DNA of 6,435 nucleotides, taken from positions 1 to 6,435 of the forward strand of contig JAAUTT010000266.1 of the NCBI GenBank assembly GCA_012031335.1, given 5' to 3'. The DNA is from Bacteroidales bacterium (GTDB lineage Bacteria; Bacteroidota; Bacteroidia; Bacteroidales; JAAUTT01). The notes under the pieces are model-generated. The model saw only the letters and a program-made list of their open reading frames with translations. It was not told where the DNA came from and searched no databases. The position numbers and the translations under genes were made by a program. The stretch's first letter is position 1. Each line of letters starts with the position of its first letter. This document shows, piece after piece, positions 1 through 6,435 of the stretch.

Positions 1-580
1 CAATAAAGGTATATAATTCTTCAGTGGATGCCTGATTTGCTGCTGCCAGTTGCTCCGAGGTAAGGGTAGTGTCTATAATCGGAACTTTACCGAACAACCG
101 TGTGAGGTTAAAATAAGCATAAGCCCGGATAGTTTTAGCTTCGCCCTGGCATTGCATGGCGTAAGATTTATCGGCGGCATTTAGCAGGGCTGCCTCAAAT
201 AGTGGCATTTGGTGAATGGCATAATTAGCCGAACTAACTATATCAAAATAACCAACCCATAAATCGTTGATAAGCCCATTGGAAGCCTGATATTTAAGAT
301 CATCTATTTCTTTCATTGGCGGATTGTCTTCGGGAGAGCTACCTTTGTCTGCATTGTCCGAAGCAATTTCGAAGGCACCGATATAAGGAAAAACATGAGC
401 CCGGTAACTTCTAAGCTGGGCATAGGCTGCACTGACAGGTAAGAAAATGTTTTCCGATTTGGTATAATCTATTCCTGTGGTAGGAAGAGTACCTTCGGGG
501 CGCTGGTCTAGCAGATCTTCGCAATTCCAGAGTATCAGTGTGCTGAATAATATTAGGATAAGGATATTGAGCTTTTTCAT
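1..580 (-). CDS. SusD/RagB-family surface lipoprotein, N-terminal 193 residues (cut by left edge)
   Basis: This is the substrate-binding lipoprotein partner of the SusC-like transporter just upstream; the pair captures and imports oligosaccharides or other large nutrients across the outer membrane. The start is the ATG at 580-578, 11 bases after the SusC stop, and the frame is open to the window edge. Residues 1-19 form a signal peptide (MKKLNILILILF...), followed by Cys20 as the probable lipidated residue; the preceding L-W-N is a loose lipobox. The sequence after the cysteine, CEDLLD, is acidic, as is common for surface-exported Bacteroidota lipoproteins. Later family-typical stretches are visible: LINDLWVGYFDIVSSANYAI (about residues 103-122) and GEAKTIRAYAYFNLTRLFGK, the helical TPR-like core shared by SusD proteins. 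Full-length members have roughly 450-650 residues, so most of the protein, including its C-terminal half, lies outside. The ligand cannot be inferred. The family call is firm. Confidence 0.95.
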   Translation of the reverse strand, partial: MKKLNILILILFSTLILWNCEDLLDQRPEGTLPTTGIDYTKSENIFLPVSAAYAQLRSYRAHVFPYIGAFEIASDNADKGSSPEDNPPMKEIDDLKYQASNGLINDLWVGYFDIVSSANYAIHQMPLFEAALLNAADKSYAMQCQGEAKTIRAYAYFNLTRLFGKVPIIDTTLTSEQLAAANQASTEELYTFI

Positions 581-591
581 GTTTGTCGCAA

Positions 592-3578
592 TTAAAAATT
601 AAGTTTTAAGCCAATTGAGTAAGTGGCCTGCATGGGGTAGATGGTATTATCGATTCCACTGGCAATCGGACTTCCGCCCACTTCTGGGGTAAAACCTTTA
701 TAACCAAAGTAAGTATAAGGCCGCTGTGCCGAAATATAAATTCTGGCTGTAGGAATAAACTTTATCTTATTGGTGGTATAACCAATCTGTACATTCTGTA
801 TGCGGATGTATGATCCGTTTTCCACAAAGAAATCGTTTGCCTGTTGCGTGTACGAATAGTTAAAGGCTTCGGCCGATGGGTATTCTGACGATTTATTGGA
901 GGTTGTCCAGCGATTATCAAAAAAGTCCTGGTCGTAGTTACCATCGGCAAAAACATCGCGGTTCATACGTTTGGCATTCAGGATTTTATTCCCAAGCTGA
1001 CCCTGCAGAGCGATAGTAAAGTCGATGTTACGGTAATTATATCCGAAATCGATACCTCCAATCAGCCAGGGGATAGCACTACCCAGGAAAACCTTATCCT
1101 GATCGTCGATAACATTATCTCCGTTCTGATCTTTGTATTTAAAAAATCCTTTGTCCTTGATAGCCTGGCTTACAGGGTCGCGCAGTGCTTCGCTTTCGCT
1201 GGCATAAACACCGTCGATTTCATAACCATAAAAGGATCCGATAGGATGCCCCACCTGGGTACGGGTAGTATAATTTCCGCGTACATAACCAGCCGGAATA
1301 AATTCTCTGCCCTGAAGCATTGTTACCTCATTGTGTATGGTTGTTACATTCAAGCCTATTCTATAGTCGGAATTCTCGCTTATTTTATTTCTCCAGTTAA
1401 GCGTTAACTCAACCCCATTATTCAAAACACTGCCGTTATTTCCCAGTAGTTCCGCAACCCCTCCACCGGTGGCGATTGGTGCATAAAACACAACGTTATC
1501 AGTAATTCGATGGTAATAATCAATTTCTCCCGATAACTTATCCTTCAGTGTCGAAAAGTCAATTCCAAAGTCAAATTCATTTACAACTTCCCATTTCAGG
1601 TAGTTTTGGAAAACAGTTTGAGCGCCCACACCCGTTACAAGCACATCATTGAAAACGCCTGAACTTCCTGCTCCTGTTTGTCCGAGTATATAAGCTGAGT
1701 TTGCCGGAACATTGTCATTTCCTAAAAGTCCCCAGCTTGTTCTCAATTTTAAATATTGCAGCCAGGAAATATTTTTAAGAAAATCTTCCTCTGTAACATT
1801 CCATCCTATACCAACGGAGGGAAAGTAACCCCATTTTTCCTGATATTTGGAACTGGCATCTGCACGGAAGGTAACGGTTGCCAGGTATTTATCCTTAAAA
1901 TTATAGGTACCACGGGTAAAAAATGATAATCCGAAGTATTTTCTGGGATCGTCAATAGTATATCGGTCGTTAAAGGAACCATTGCGAAGGTATTTCGACT
2001 GATCGTCGATCCCGGGAACATCCTGGGCACGACCGGTTAGGGCATCTGAGCTTTCGAAACGGGAGGAATGACCCAGCAAAAGGGTATAACTATGGTCGCC
2101 CGACCGGTTTATAAAAGTTAAGAGGTTGTCGATAATCTGATTGGAGGCATATCTGGATGATCTTTCCAGTGTTGATTTCCGAACACCCTGCGAGCCACCA
2201 ACGGTAAACTCAGGAGTATAATTATCGGTACGCCAGTTGTTATTATCGAAGTTGTAGGATGTTTTAAATGTGAGTTTATTTTTGATAATACTAAATTCCG
2301 TATAAGCGCTAAAAATCAGTTTATTTCCTTTTTCCTGATTGTCATTGTAATAAGCAGTTGCAAAAGGGTTTCCATATTGATTTCCAAAACCATAACGTTG
2401 TGGTGCATCGAATTTTACAGGATATGCTGAGGTATTTTCGTCGTTATAAATTGGGTAAACCGGTGGATTGACATAAGCGCCAAAAAAGCATTGTTGTTGG
2501 GTAAATTCCTGTCGTATTTGGATAAAACTGTATTAATTCCAATTTTCAGAAAACTGTTAACCTGCTGATCCAGCCTTGCTCTCAGATTAAAACGCTGATA
2601 ATCGTTTTTGGCATTCATTATACCTTCCTGATAATAATAGCTGCCGCCGAATGAGTAGGAAGTTTTTTCGGAACCTCCCGAAATATCGAGGTTGTGATTG
2701 TGTGTCGGGGCCTGACGGGTCAGTTCCTGGTACCAGTCGGTTGAAGTGGGATATGCTGCCGCATCGCGTGGAACGTAGCCGGTAATATTTGCATTGGCCT
2801 CATTCATGAGTGTTACATACTGATTTTTATTGGCCATCGGGAATACATTCACCGGAACCTGAAGACCGAAATAGCCGTCGTAACTGACATTTGGCTTGTC
2901 GGAGCGTCCTTTTTTGGTGGTAACAAGAATAACACCATTCGCAGCTCTTACACCGTAAATAGCTGCAGCCGACGCATCCTTCAGTACCGTTAGGTCCTCT
3001 ATATCTCCCGAACCTAAAAAGTCTATATTGTCTACAAAAACTCCATCCACAACATATAACGGGTTAGCGTAATCTCCAATGGACCCAACGCCTCTTATTT
3101 TTACCGAGGAACCGCTTCCGGGAGCTCCGGAGTTTATTATTTGCACTCCGGGAACCCTTCCCTGCAGTGCCTGCATTGGATTGGATGTAGCCTGACGCCC
3201 AAGTTCTTCGCCTTTTACAGTAACAATAGGAGCCGTAAGATCTTTTACCCTTTGGGCTCCATATCCGATAACTACCACTTCTTCCAGTTTTTTAATATCG
3301 GTTGTCATGTTTATATTGATAACTGATTGACCGGCAACGCCACGTTTAACCGAAGTATAACCAACCATGGAGAAAACCAGGGTATCGTTTCCGCTGGCCG
3401 AAATACTGAAATTACCATCGATATCGGTTGCAGTTCCGCGTTGCGTGTTTAGAATTATAACCGAAACACCCGGAAGAGGCTCATTGGATTCATCGCTTAC
3501 CTTTCCGGTAATATTTTGCTGAGCAAAAAGGCCTCCCGATAGAATTATAAGAAATAATAACAATAACTGTTTTTTCAT
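592..3578 (-). CDS. SusC/RagA-family TonB-dependent outer-membrane transporter, interrupted by one frameshift
   Basis: This is the outer-membrane channel of a SusCD importer, energised by TonB. It starts at the ATG at 3578-3576 and, after one missing base is restored, runs to TAA at 594-592, giving 995 residues, normal for SusC. Order of parts: signal peptide 1-19 (cleavage LFA/QQ); carboxypeptidase-regulatory-like beta domain about 22-95 (ITGKVSDESNEPLPGVSV, FSMVGYTS); TonB-box region LEEVVVIGYG near 97-106; plug domain about 108-225 (LQGRVPGVQI, VKIRGVGSIG, PLYVVDGVFVDNID, VLKDASAAAIYGVRAANGVI); then the barrel, with the RagA-type stretch ATVTFRADASSKYQEKW and a terminal GLKLNF ending in Phe. 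The frame breaks at residue 366, in a run of six T on the coding strand (2487-2482); adding one T continues NNNAFFGAYVNPPVYPIYND through to the second segment without a stop. A sequencing error is likeliest, a natural slip mutation possible. Its operon partner is the downstream SusD gene. The transported substrate is unknown. Confidence 0.95.
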
Positions 3579-3629
3579 ACATAATTATTTAGGTAGAGAG
3601 CGAATATGATTTCCGCTTAAATGTTTATT

Positions 3630-3657
3630 CAAAAATACGACCTCCTGTTACCTCAAA
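3630..3657 (-). promoter_or_regulatory. Candidate Bacteroidota promoter for the SusCD operon
   Basis: On the minus strand TATTTTTG (3637-3630) matches the Bacteroidota -7 consensus TAnnTTTG exactly, and TTTG (3657-3654) lies upstream as a possible -33 element. The gap between them is 16 bases, shorter than the usual 19-21 or so, which weakens the call. Transcription would begin near 3625, giving a leader of about 45 bases before the ATG at 3578. It is the only exact -7 match I found on this strand in the intergenic region. Confidence 0.4.
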
Positions 3658-3856
3658 CTAAATTTACCTATGCATTAACATTGCTCAGGCATTTTTTTAT
3701 CGTTTGAATTACCTTCAAAACACTACATCAATCATTTGTATTAAATTGAAAAGCAACTATATAAAAGATTTCATTTTTACCCTTCAGGATCCAGCTTTTT
3801 ACTCAATACCAAGAAAAAATAACCGCTTAATTATAATGATTGAATTTCGTTGATAG

Positions 3857-3864
3857 TAATTTTG
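3857..3864 (+). promoter_or_regulatory. Candidate -7 promoter element for the SPFH gene
   Basis: TAATTTTG matches the Bacteroidota -7 consensus TAnnTTTG on the plus strand and is the best match I found upstream of the ATG at 4005. No TTTG is visible at the expected -33 spacing, and the implied leader of about 135 bases is long. An 8-base AT-rich match could easily occur by chance here, so this is a weak call. Confidence 0.22.
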
Positions 3865-4004
3865 AATTATAAGTGTTTAGTAATAAACAAATTTGAGTTA
3901 GTATTTCCTGTCAGGTTAAGTAATTTAGTTTAAATAGCTAATTGTTGCGGTTAAATATCCACGATTTCATACATTTACGCCATAAACCTTTAAATTCAAA
4001 ACCT

Positions 4005-4904
4005 ATGATTTCACTGCTGATTATTGGAATTATTGTTATAATTGCGGGCTTTGTTGTATCTAAGTCCGATGGTCCCTATGTACAAAGTGGAAATATTATA
4101 AAAATTGTCGGAATTTTAATTGTAATAGCCGGAGTTGTTCTATCGTCGGTCAAACAGATAGAACCTGGTCAGGTTGGTGTGCAAAAGTTATTCGGAAAGG
4201 TAAATAATACCACCCTTGAGAGTGGTTTAAACGTGGTTAATCCATTAGTTCAGATCGAAACCTTTGATATTCGCACACAAAACTATACCATGTCAGGTGT
4301 GCACGATGAGGGTACAAAATCTGGTGATGATGCCATAAGAGTGCTCTCGGCCGATGGTTTGGAAGTAATTGTTGACCTTACAGTGCTTTACAGGGTAATA
4401 TCCAGCGAAGCGCCAAGGATACTTAAAGAAATTGGCACCGATTATCGCAATACCATTGTACGCCCTATATGCAGGACGAAAATAAGGGATAATGCAGTTT
4501 ATTACGATGCGGTTGCTTTGTATTCGACTAAAAGAGACGAATTCCAGGGCAGAATTTTCAGCAGTATAGAAAAGGATTTCAAGAGTCGTGGATTGTTGCT
4601 CGAACAGTTGCTGGTAAGAAATCTAACACTGCCTGAATCGGTAAAGGCTACTATTGAATCTAAAATCAATGCTGAACAGGATGCTCAAAAAATGACCTTT
4701 GTATTGCAAAAGGAAAAACAGGAAGCTGAACGTAAGCGTGTTGAAGCGCAGGGTATTGCCGATTATCAGAAAATTTTGAGCACAGGCCTTTCCGATAAAC
4801 AATTGCAGTACGAAATGATTAAAGCAATTGCTACTTCGCCCAATGCAAAACTTATCATTATGGGCAATGGAAAAGGAACGCCGATAATTCTTGACGGAAA
4901 ATAA
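4005..4904 (+). CDS. SPFH-domain (prohibitin/stomatin-like) membrane protein
   Basis: This 299-residue protein belongs to the SPFH/Band 7 group, which assembles into membrane-anchored rings or scaffolds, often associated with membrane proteases or lipid microdomains. Two hydrophobic segments open it (about residues 2-19 and 31-49), linked by a short polar loop. The SPFH domain follows from about 50 to 225: IEPGQVGVQKLFGKV, SGLNVVNPLVQIETFDIRTQ and VDLTVLYRV match the prohibitin pattern. A charged, Glu/Lys/Gln-rich helical stretch at about 233-265 should form a coiled coil, and the tail NAKLIIMGNGKGTPIILDGK resembles prohibitin C-termini. I chose the ATG at 4005 because it places the first membrane helix at the N-terminus; a TTG at 3942 would add 21 unconvincing residues. 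No Shine-Dalgarno sequence is evident, as is usual in this phylum. No NfeD-type or FtsH protease partner lies beside it, so its specific role is open. A strong terminator closes it. Confidence 0.92.
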   Translation: MISLLIIGIIVIIAGFVVSKSDGPYVQSGNIIKIVGILIVIAGVVLSSVKQIEPGQVGVQKLFGKVNNTTLESGLNVVNPLVQIETFDIRTQNYTMSGVHDEGTKSGDDAIRVLSADGLEVIVDLTVLYRVISSEAPRILKEIGTDYRNTIVRPICRTKIRDNAVYYDAVALYSTKRDEFQGRIFSSIEKDFKSRGLLLEQLLVRNLTLPESVKATIESKINAEQDAQKMTFVLQKEKQEAERKRVEAQGIADYQKILSTGLSDKQLQYEMIKAIATSPNAKLIIMGNGKGTPIILDGK

Positions 4905-4921
4905 TCATATTAAACTAATGG

Positions 4922-4962
4922 TGGCTTTCGGTTGTTTTCTTTCAACAATCGAAAGCCATTTT
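4922..4962 (+). terminator. Intrinsic terminator after the SPFH gene, abutting the osmC start
   Basis: TGGCTTTCGGTTGTT (4922-4936) pairs with AACAATCGAAAGCCA (4944-4958) in a 15-base-pair stem with one G-U pair and a 7-base loop, followed by TTTTATT. It lies 17 bases after the SPFH stop, as expected for a rho-independent terminator. Unusually, the next gene's ATG is at 4966, only 7 bases after the stem, so the hairpin also occupies the osmC translation-initiation region. A dual role as attenuator or translational control is possible but is inference. Confidence 0.85.
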
Positions 4963-4965
4963 ATT

Positions 4966-5435
4966 ATGGGAAAAGAGCATTTATTTGAAGCAAATATCCG
5001 GTGGACCGGGAATTTGGGAGAGGGAACAAAAAACTATCAGGCATATTCGCGTGATCACGTAATTTCTGTTGAAGGGAAAGCCGATATAACATCGTCGAGT
5101 GTTCCGGTTTTCAGAGGTGATGCGTCGAAGCATACTCCCGAGGATTTACTTGTTGCAGCGCTTTCGCGTGCCATATGTTATGGTTTCTGCATTTATGTGC
5201 CGATGCCGGTGTTAATGTACTCGAATATTCCGATAAAGCAACCGGAACCATGATTGTTGAAAAGGGAGGAACAGGGAAATTCGAAGAAGTAACACTTCAC
5301 CCAATTGTGGTTGTTGCGGAATCCGGGATGATTGAAAAAGCCAACTCCTTACATATAGAAGCAAATGCCAAATGTTTCATCGCCAATTCATGCAATTTCC
5401 CGATAAAACATGAGCCTTCGTGTAGGGTAAAATGA
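4966..5435 (+). CDS. OsmC/Ohr-family peroxiredoxin, interrupted by one frameshift at the catalytic cysteine
   Basis: OsmC-family proteins are small cytoplasmic thiol peroxidases that reduce organic hydroperoxides with a pair of cysteines. With one restored base the gene encodes 156 residues, the usual length. The start at 4966 gives MGKEHLFEANIRWTGNLGEG, followed by YQAYSRDH and FRGDASKHTPEDLLVAALS, all typical. Here the frame breaks: the DNA reads TCGCGTGCCAT (5164-5174), and adding one T gives S-S-C-H-M, the family motif carrying the peroxidatic Cys (Cys69), continuing LWFLHLCADAGVNVLEYSDK. The second conserved cysteine is in IANSCNFPIKHEP (Cys143). Taken literally, the sequence encodes a product that diverges after residue 67 and lacks both cysteines in frame. 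Because all motifs downstream are intact, I infer a sequence error rather than a pseudogene. An in-frame upstream start at 4891 would run through the terminator hairpin and is not supported by homology. The gene converges on the minus-strand gene ending at 5453, 17 bases away, with no hairpin between them. Confidence 0.92.
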
Positions 5436-5452
5436 AAGGAAATTTAAAAGAA

Positions 5453-5919
5453 TTATTTAATGTATATCCTTTTACAGGCAATTTTGTGGTTCTTTTTATC
5501 CCGTACTTCCAGGTAAACATTATTATAAGTTATAAGGGAACTATCGGTTGTATAAAACTTCGCCAAATCCACGATAAAATCGTATTCTTCTTTTCTGAAT
5601 AACGATAACGGAAATACGGTATTGCCATTTCGTACCTGAAAAAACCTTTTGGAGCCATGTTTTTTGAAAACCACCACCGGTGGTTCTAATTCTATGGGTA
5701 TAATACCCGTATTTTTATTTTTACCTGGTAGTCGGGAAAATCTCTCCTTGGTTTTCTGATCCTAATACCTGCAAAAGGAGTACGACTATAATAATACTTC
5801 CAGTAAAGAATAAAAGCTAATATTAAATTCAGTAAAACAGAAACAGCCAGTATGTAATCTTTTGTTTCCGGCGTATATCCTAAAATTGAGTAAGATAAAA
5901 TAATTACGGAATTATTCAT
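5453..5919 (-). CDS. Unrecognised single-pass membrane protein, about 155 residues, one frameshift, coupled to TerC
   Basis: I do not recognise this protein. The ATG at 5919-5917 overlaps the terC stop by 8 bases (ATGAATAA), suggesting translational coupling; an in-frame TTG lies one codon earlier. Residues 1-21 are a short N-terminal part (SILGYTPETKD), about 22-40 form one membrane helix (YILAVSVLLNLILAFILYW), and a strongly basic stretch follows (about 41-59, IRIRKPRRD), so the positive-inside rule places the C-terminal part in the cytoplasm. The literal frame stops at 5692-5694. A base missing from one of two T5 runs on the plus strand (5712-5716 or 5718-5722) would join it to a second open stretch reading TGIIPIELEPPVVVFKKHG and ending KIACKRIYIK at 5453. 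The joined protein has a basic soluble domain of about 85 residues without a motif I can name. The alternative is two separate small ORFs, but the second has no good start (best a GTG near 5677), so one gene is likelier. Confidence 0.7.
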
Positions 5920-6435
5920 CAACAGGTAGGTTTTCAGTTTCTTTAGATTTTACAGGGTAAATAAGGGAAAGTATTACGCATATTACCAGTGTTGCAAGAA
6001 TTACATAAAGCGAATAAACACTTTTAAAACCGATTTGCTCAAGCCAACCGTGAGCCAGTAACTTAAAACCGACAAAAACAAGCAAAAACGAAATGCCTAT
6101 TTTCAGGTAATGGAATAAATCAACAACACGCATTAACAGAAAAAATAGTGAACGTAATCCGATTATGCAAATATATTGGAGAAAATACGATATAAGGATC
6201 TCGTGTAACAGCGAATATGGCAGGTATAGAATCAAGTGCAAAAACAATGTCGGTAAACTCAATCAGTATAAGCACAACAAATAACGGAGTCATATAAAGT
6301 TTTCTGTTACGTTTTACAAAAAACCGGTGACGCACATATCGTGGAAAAAGCGGGAATTTACGCGATAAAAAATTTTACCAGCCAATGGTGCTGAGGCTCA
6401 ATTTTTTCGTCCTTGTTGCGGTTGAGGAATATATT
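5912..6435 (-). CDS. TerC-family integral membrane protein, C-terminal 174 residues (cut by right edge), three indels
   Basis: TerC/Alx-family proteins are polytopic inner-membrane proteins, originally linked to tellurite resistance; several members act in manganese export. The visible part is roughly the C-terminal half of a protein usually near 300-330 residues. After correction it reads: a cytoplasmic loop ([20 protein letters not shown], then [18 protein letters not shown]); [20 protein letters not shown]; the signature [60 protein letters not shown]; and a last helix [19 protein letters not shown] before a charged tail ending NLPVDE. The acidic residues in EFTD and LDS are the conserved membrane-embedded ones thought to bind the metal. 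Three changes are needed: one T too many in the T6 run at 6372-6367, and one missing base each near 6180 and 6166. These restore a continuous 174-residue frame and the motif SSNIFAIIGLRS. Its stop overlaps the start of the small membrane protein downstream. Errors are likelier than decay. Confidence 0.9.

Larger units (their letters stand above)
3579..4004. other. Divergent intergenic region between susC-like and SPFH genes
   Basis: This 426-base AT-rich stretch separates two divergently transcribed genes, so it must hold promoters for both. One good match to the Bacteroidota -7 element is seen on each strand (listed separately). I see no convincing ORF, RNA gene, terminator-like hairpin or long repeat. 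An open frame does continue from 4005 back to a TTG at 3942, but its 21 extra residues are polar and basic and precede the hydrophobic start typical of this membrane protein, so I treat it as leader. No sigma/anti-sigma pair, hybrid two-component or SusR-like regulator gene is present here, so the regulator of the SusCD operon is not visible. Confidence 0.7.

Noticed and set aside
762..956. Minus-strand open frame inside the susC-like gene
   Set aside because: It lies wholly within the barrel-coding region in another frame and its product is low in recognisable features; the SusC frame is supported by homology.
1806..2030. Second minus-strand open frame inside the susC-like gene
   Set aside because: Overlaps the conserved SusC barrel stretch in an alternative frame and has no start context or family resemblance.
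2415..2600. Programmed frameshifting as the explanation for the broken susC-like frame
   Set aside because: A T6 run alone, without a stimulatory structure I can see and with no family precedent, is weaker than a sequencing error given the other indels in the window.
3141..3326. Plus-strand open frame opposite the SusC plug domain
   Set aside because: Antisense to the strongly conserved plug-coding sequence; no supporting promoter or motif.
3828..3874. Inverted AT-rich words (TTATAAT and ATTATAA) upstream of the SPFH gene
   Set aside because: Seven A/T bases with a loop of about 30 are expected by chance in such AT-rich DNA; not a credible operator or hairpin.
3942..4004. TTG start adding 21 residues to the SPFH protein
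   Set aside because: The added residues are polar and basic and precede a typical N-terminal membrane anchor; the ATG at 4005 is the better start.
4891..4965. Upstream start for the OsmC protein that would add 25 residues
   Set aside because: The extension overlaps the SPFH gene's end and is encoded by the terminator hairpin; family homology begins at the ATG at 4966.
5436..5480. Possible bidirectional terminator between the convergent osmC and small membrane genes
   Set aside because: GTAAAA...GGA and TCC...TTTTAC pair only with interruptions and without a GC-rich stem; no supportable terminator.
1..6435. tRNA, rRNA, CRISPR array, insertion sequence or prophage features
   Set aside because: Looked for repeated units, inverted terminal repeats, transposase motifs and tRNA-like sequences; none was found.

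Overview
The window looks like an ordinary chromosomal segment of a Bacteroidota (Bacteroidetes) genome. The evidence is a SusC/SusD outer-membrane pair, a match to the Bacteroidota -7 promoter element (TAnnTTTG), starts without clear Shine-Dalgarno sequences, and AT-rich intergenic DNA. I cannot place it more precisely; a marine or gut Bacteroidales/Marinilabiliales-type organism would fit, but that is a guess.

Layout. Bases 1-3578 on the minus strand hold a two-gene operon, read right to left: a SusC-like TonB-dependent transporter (592-3578, interrupted by one frameshift), then 11 bases later a SusD-like surface lipoprotein (1-580, cut by the left edge). Together they would form a 'pedal-bin' importer for an oligosaccharide or other large nutrient. 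The substrate cannot be told from this window, because no hydrolase or regulator is included. Bases 3579-4004 are a divergent intergenic region. On the plus strand follow an SPFH/prohibitin-like membrane protein (4005-4904), a strong intrinsic terminator (4922-4962) and an OsmC-family peroxiredoxin (4966-5435, one frameshift at the catalytic cysteine). Converging on it from the right, on the minus strand, are a TerC-family membrane protein (5912-6435, cut by the right edge, three indels) and an 8-base-overlapping small membrane protein of unknown function (5453-5919, one frameshift).

The most important caution is sequence quality. Six single-base indels are needed to restore family-typical proteins, and five of them lie in 5160-6375. 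Each corrected reading restores a recognisable motif or a continuous protein, so assembly or read errors are more likely than gene decay. I reconstruct all four interrupted genes as probably intact in the organism.

I found no convincing novel system. The two observations most worth following are the terminator-like hairpin that ends 7 bases before the osmC start codon, and the unrecognised single-pass membrane protein translationally coupled to TerC. No RNA gene, CRISPR array, insertion sequence or transposon was seen.
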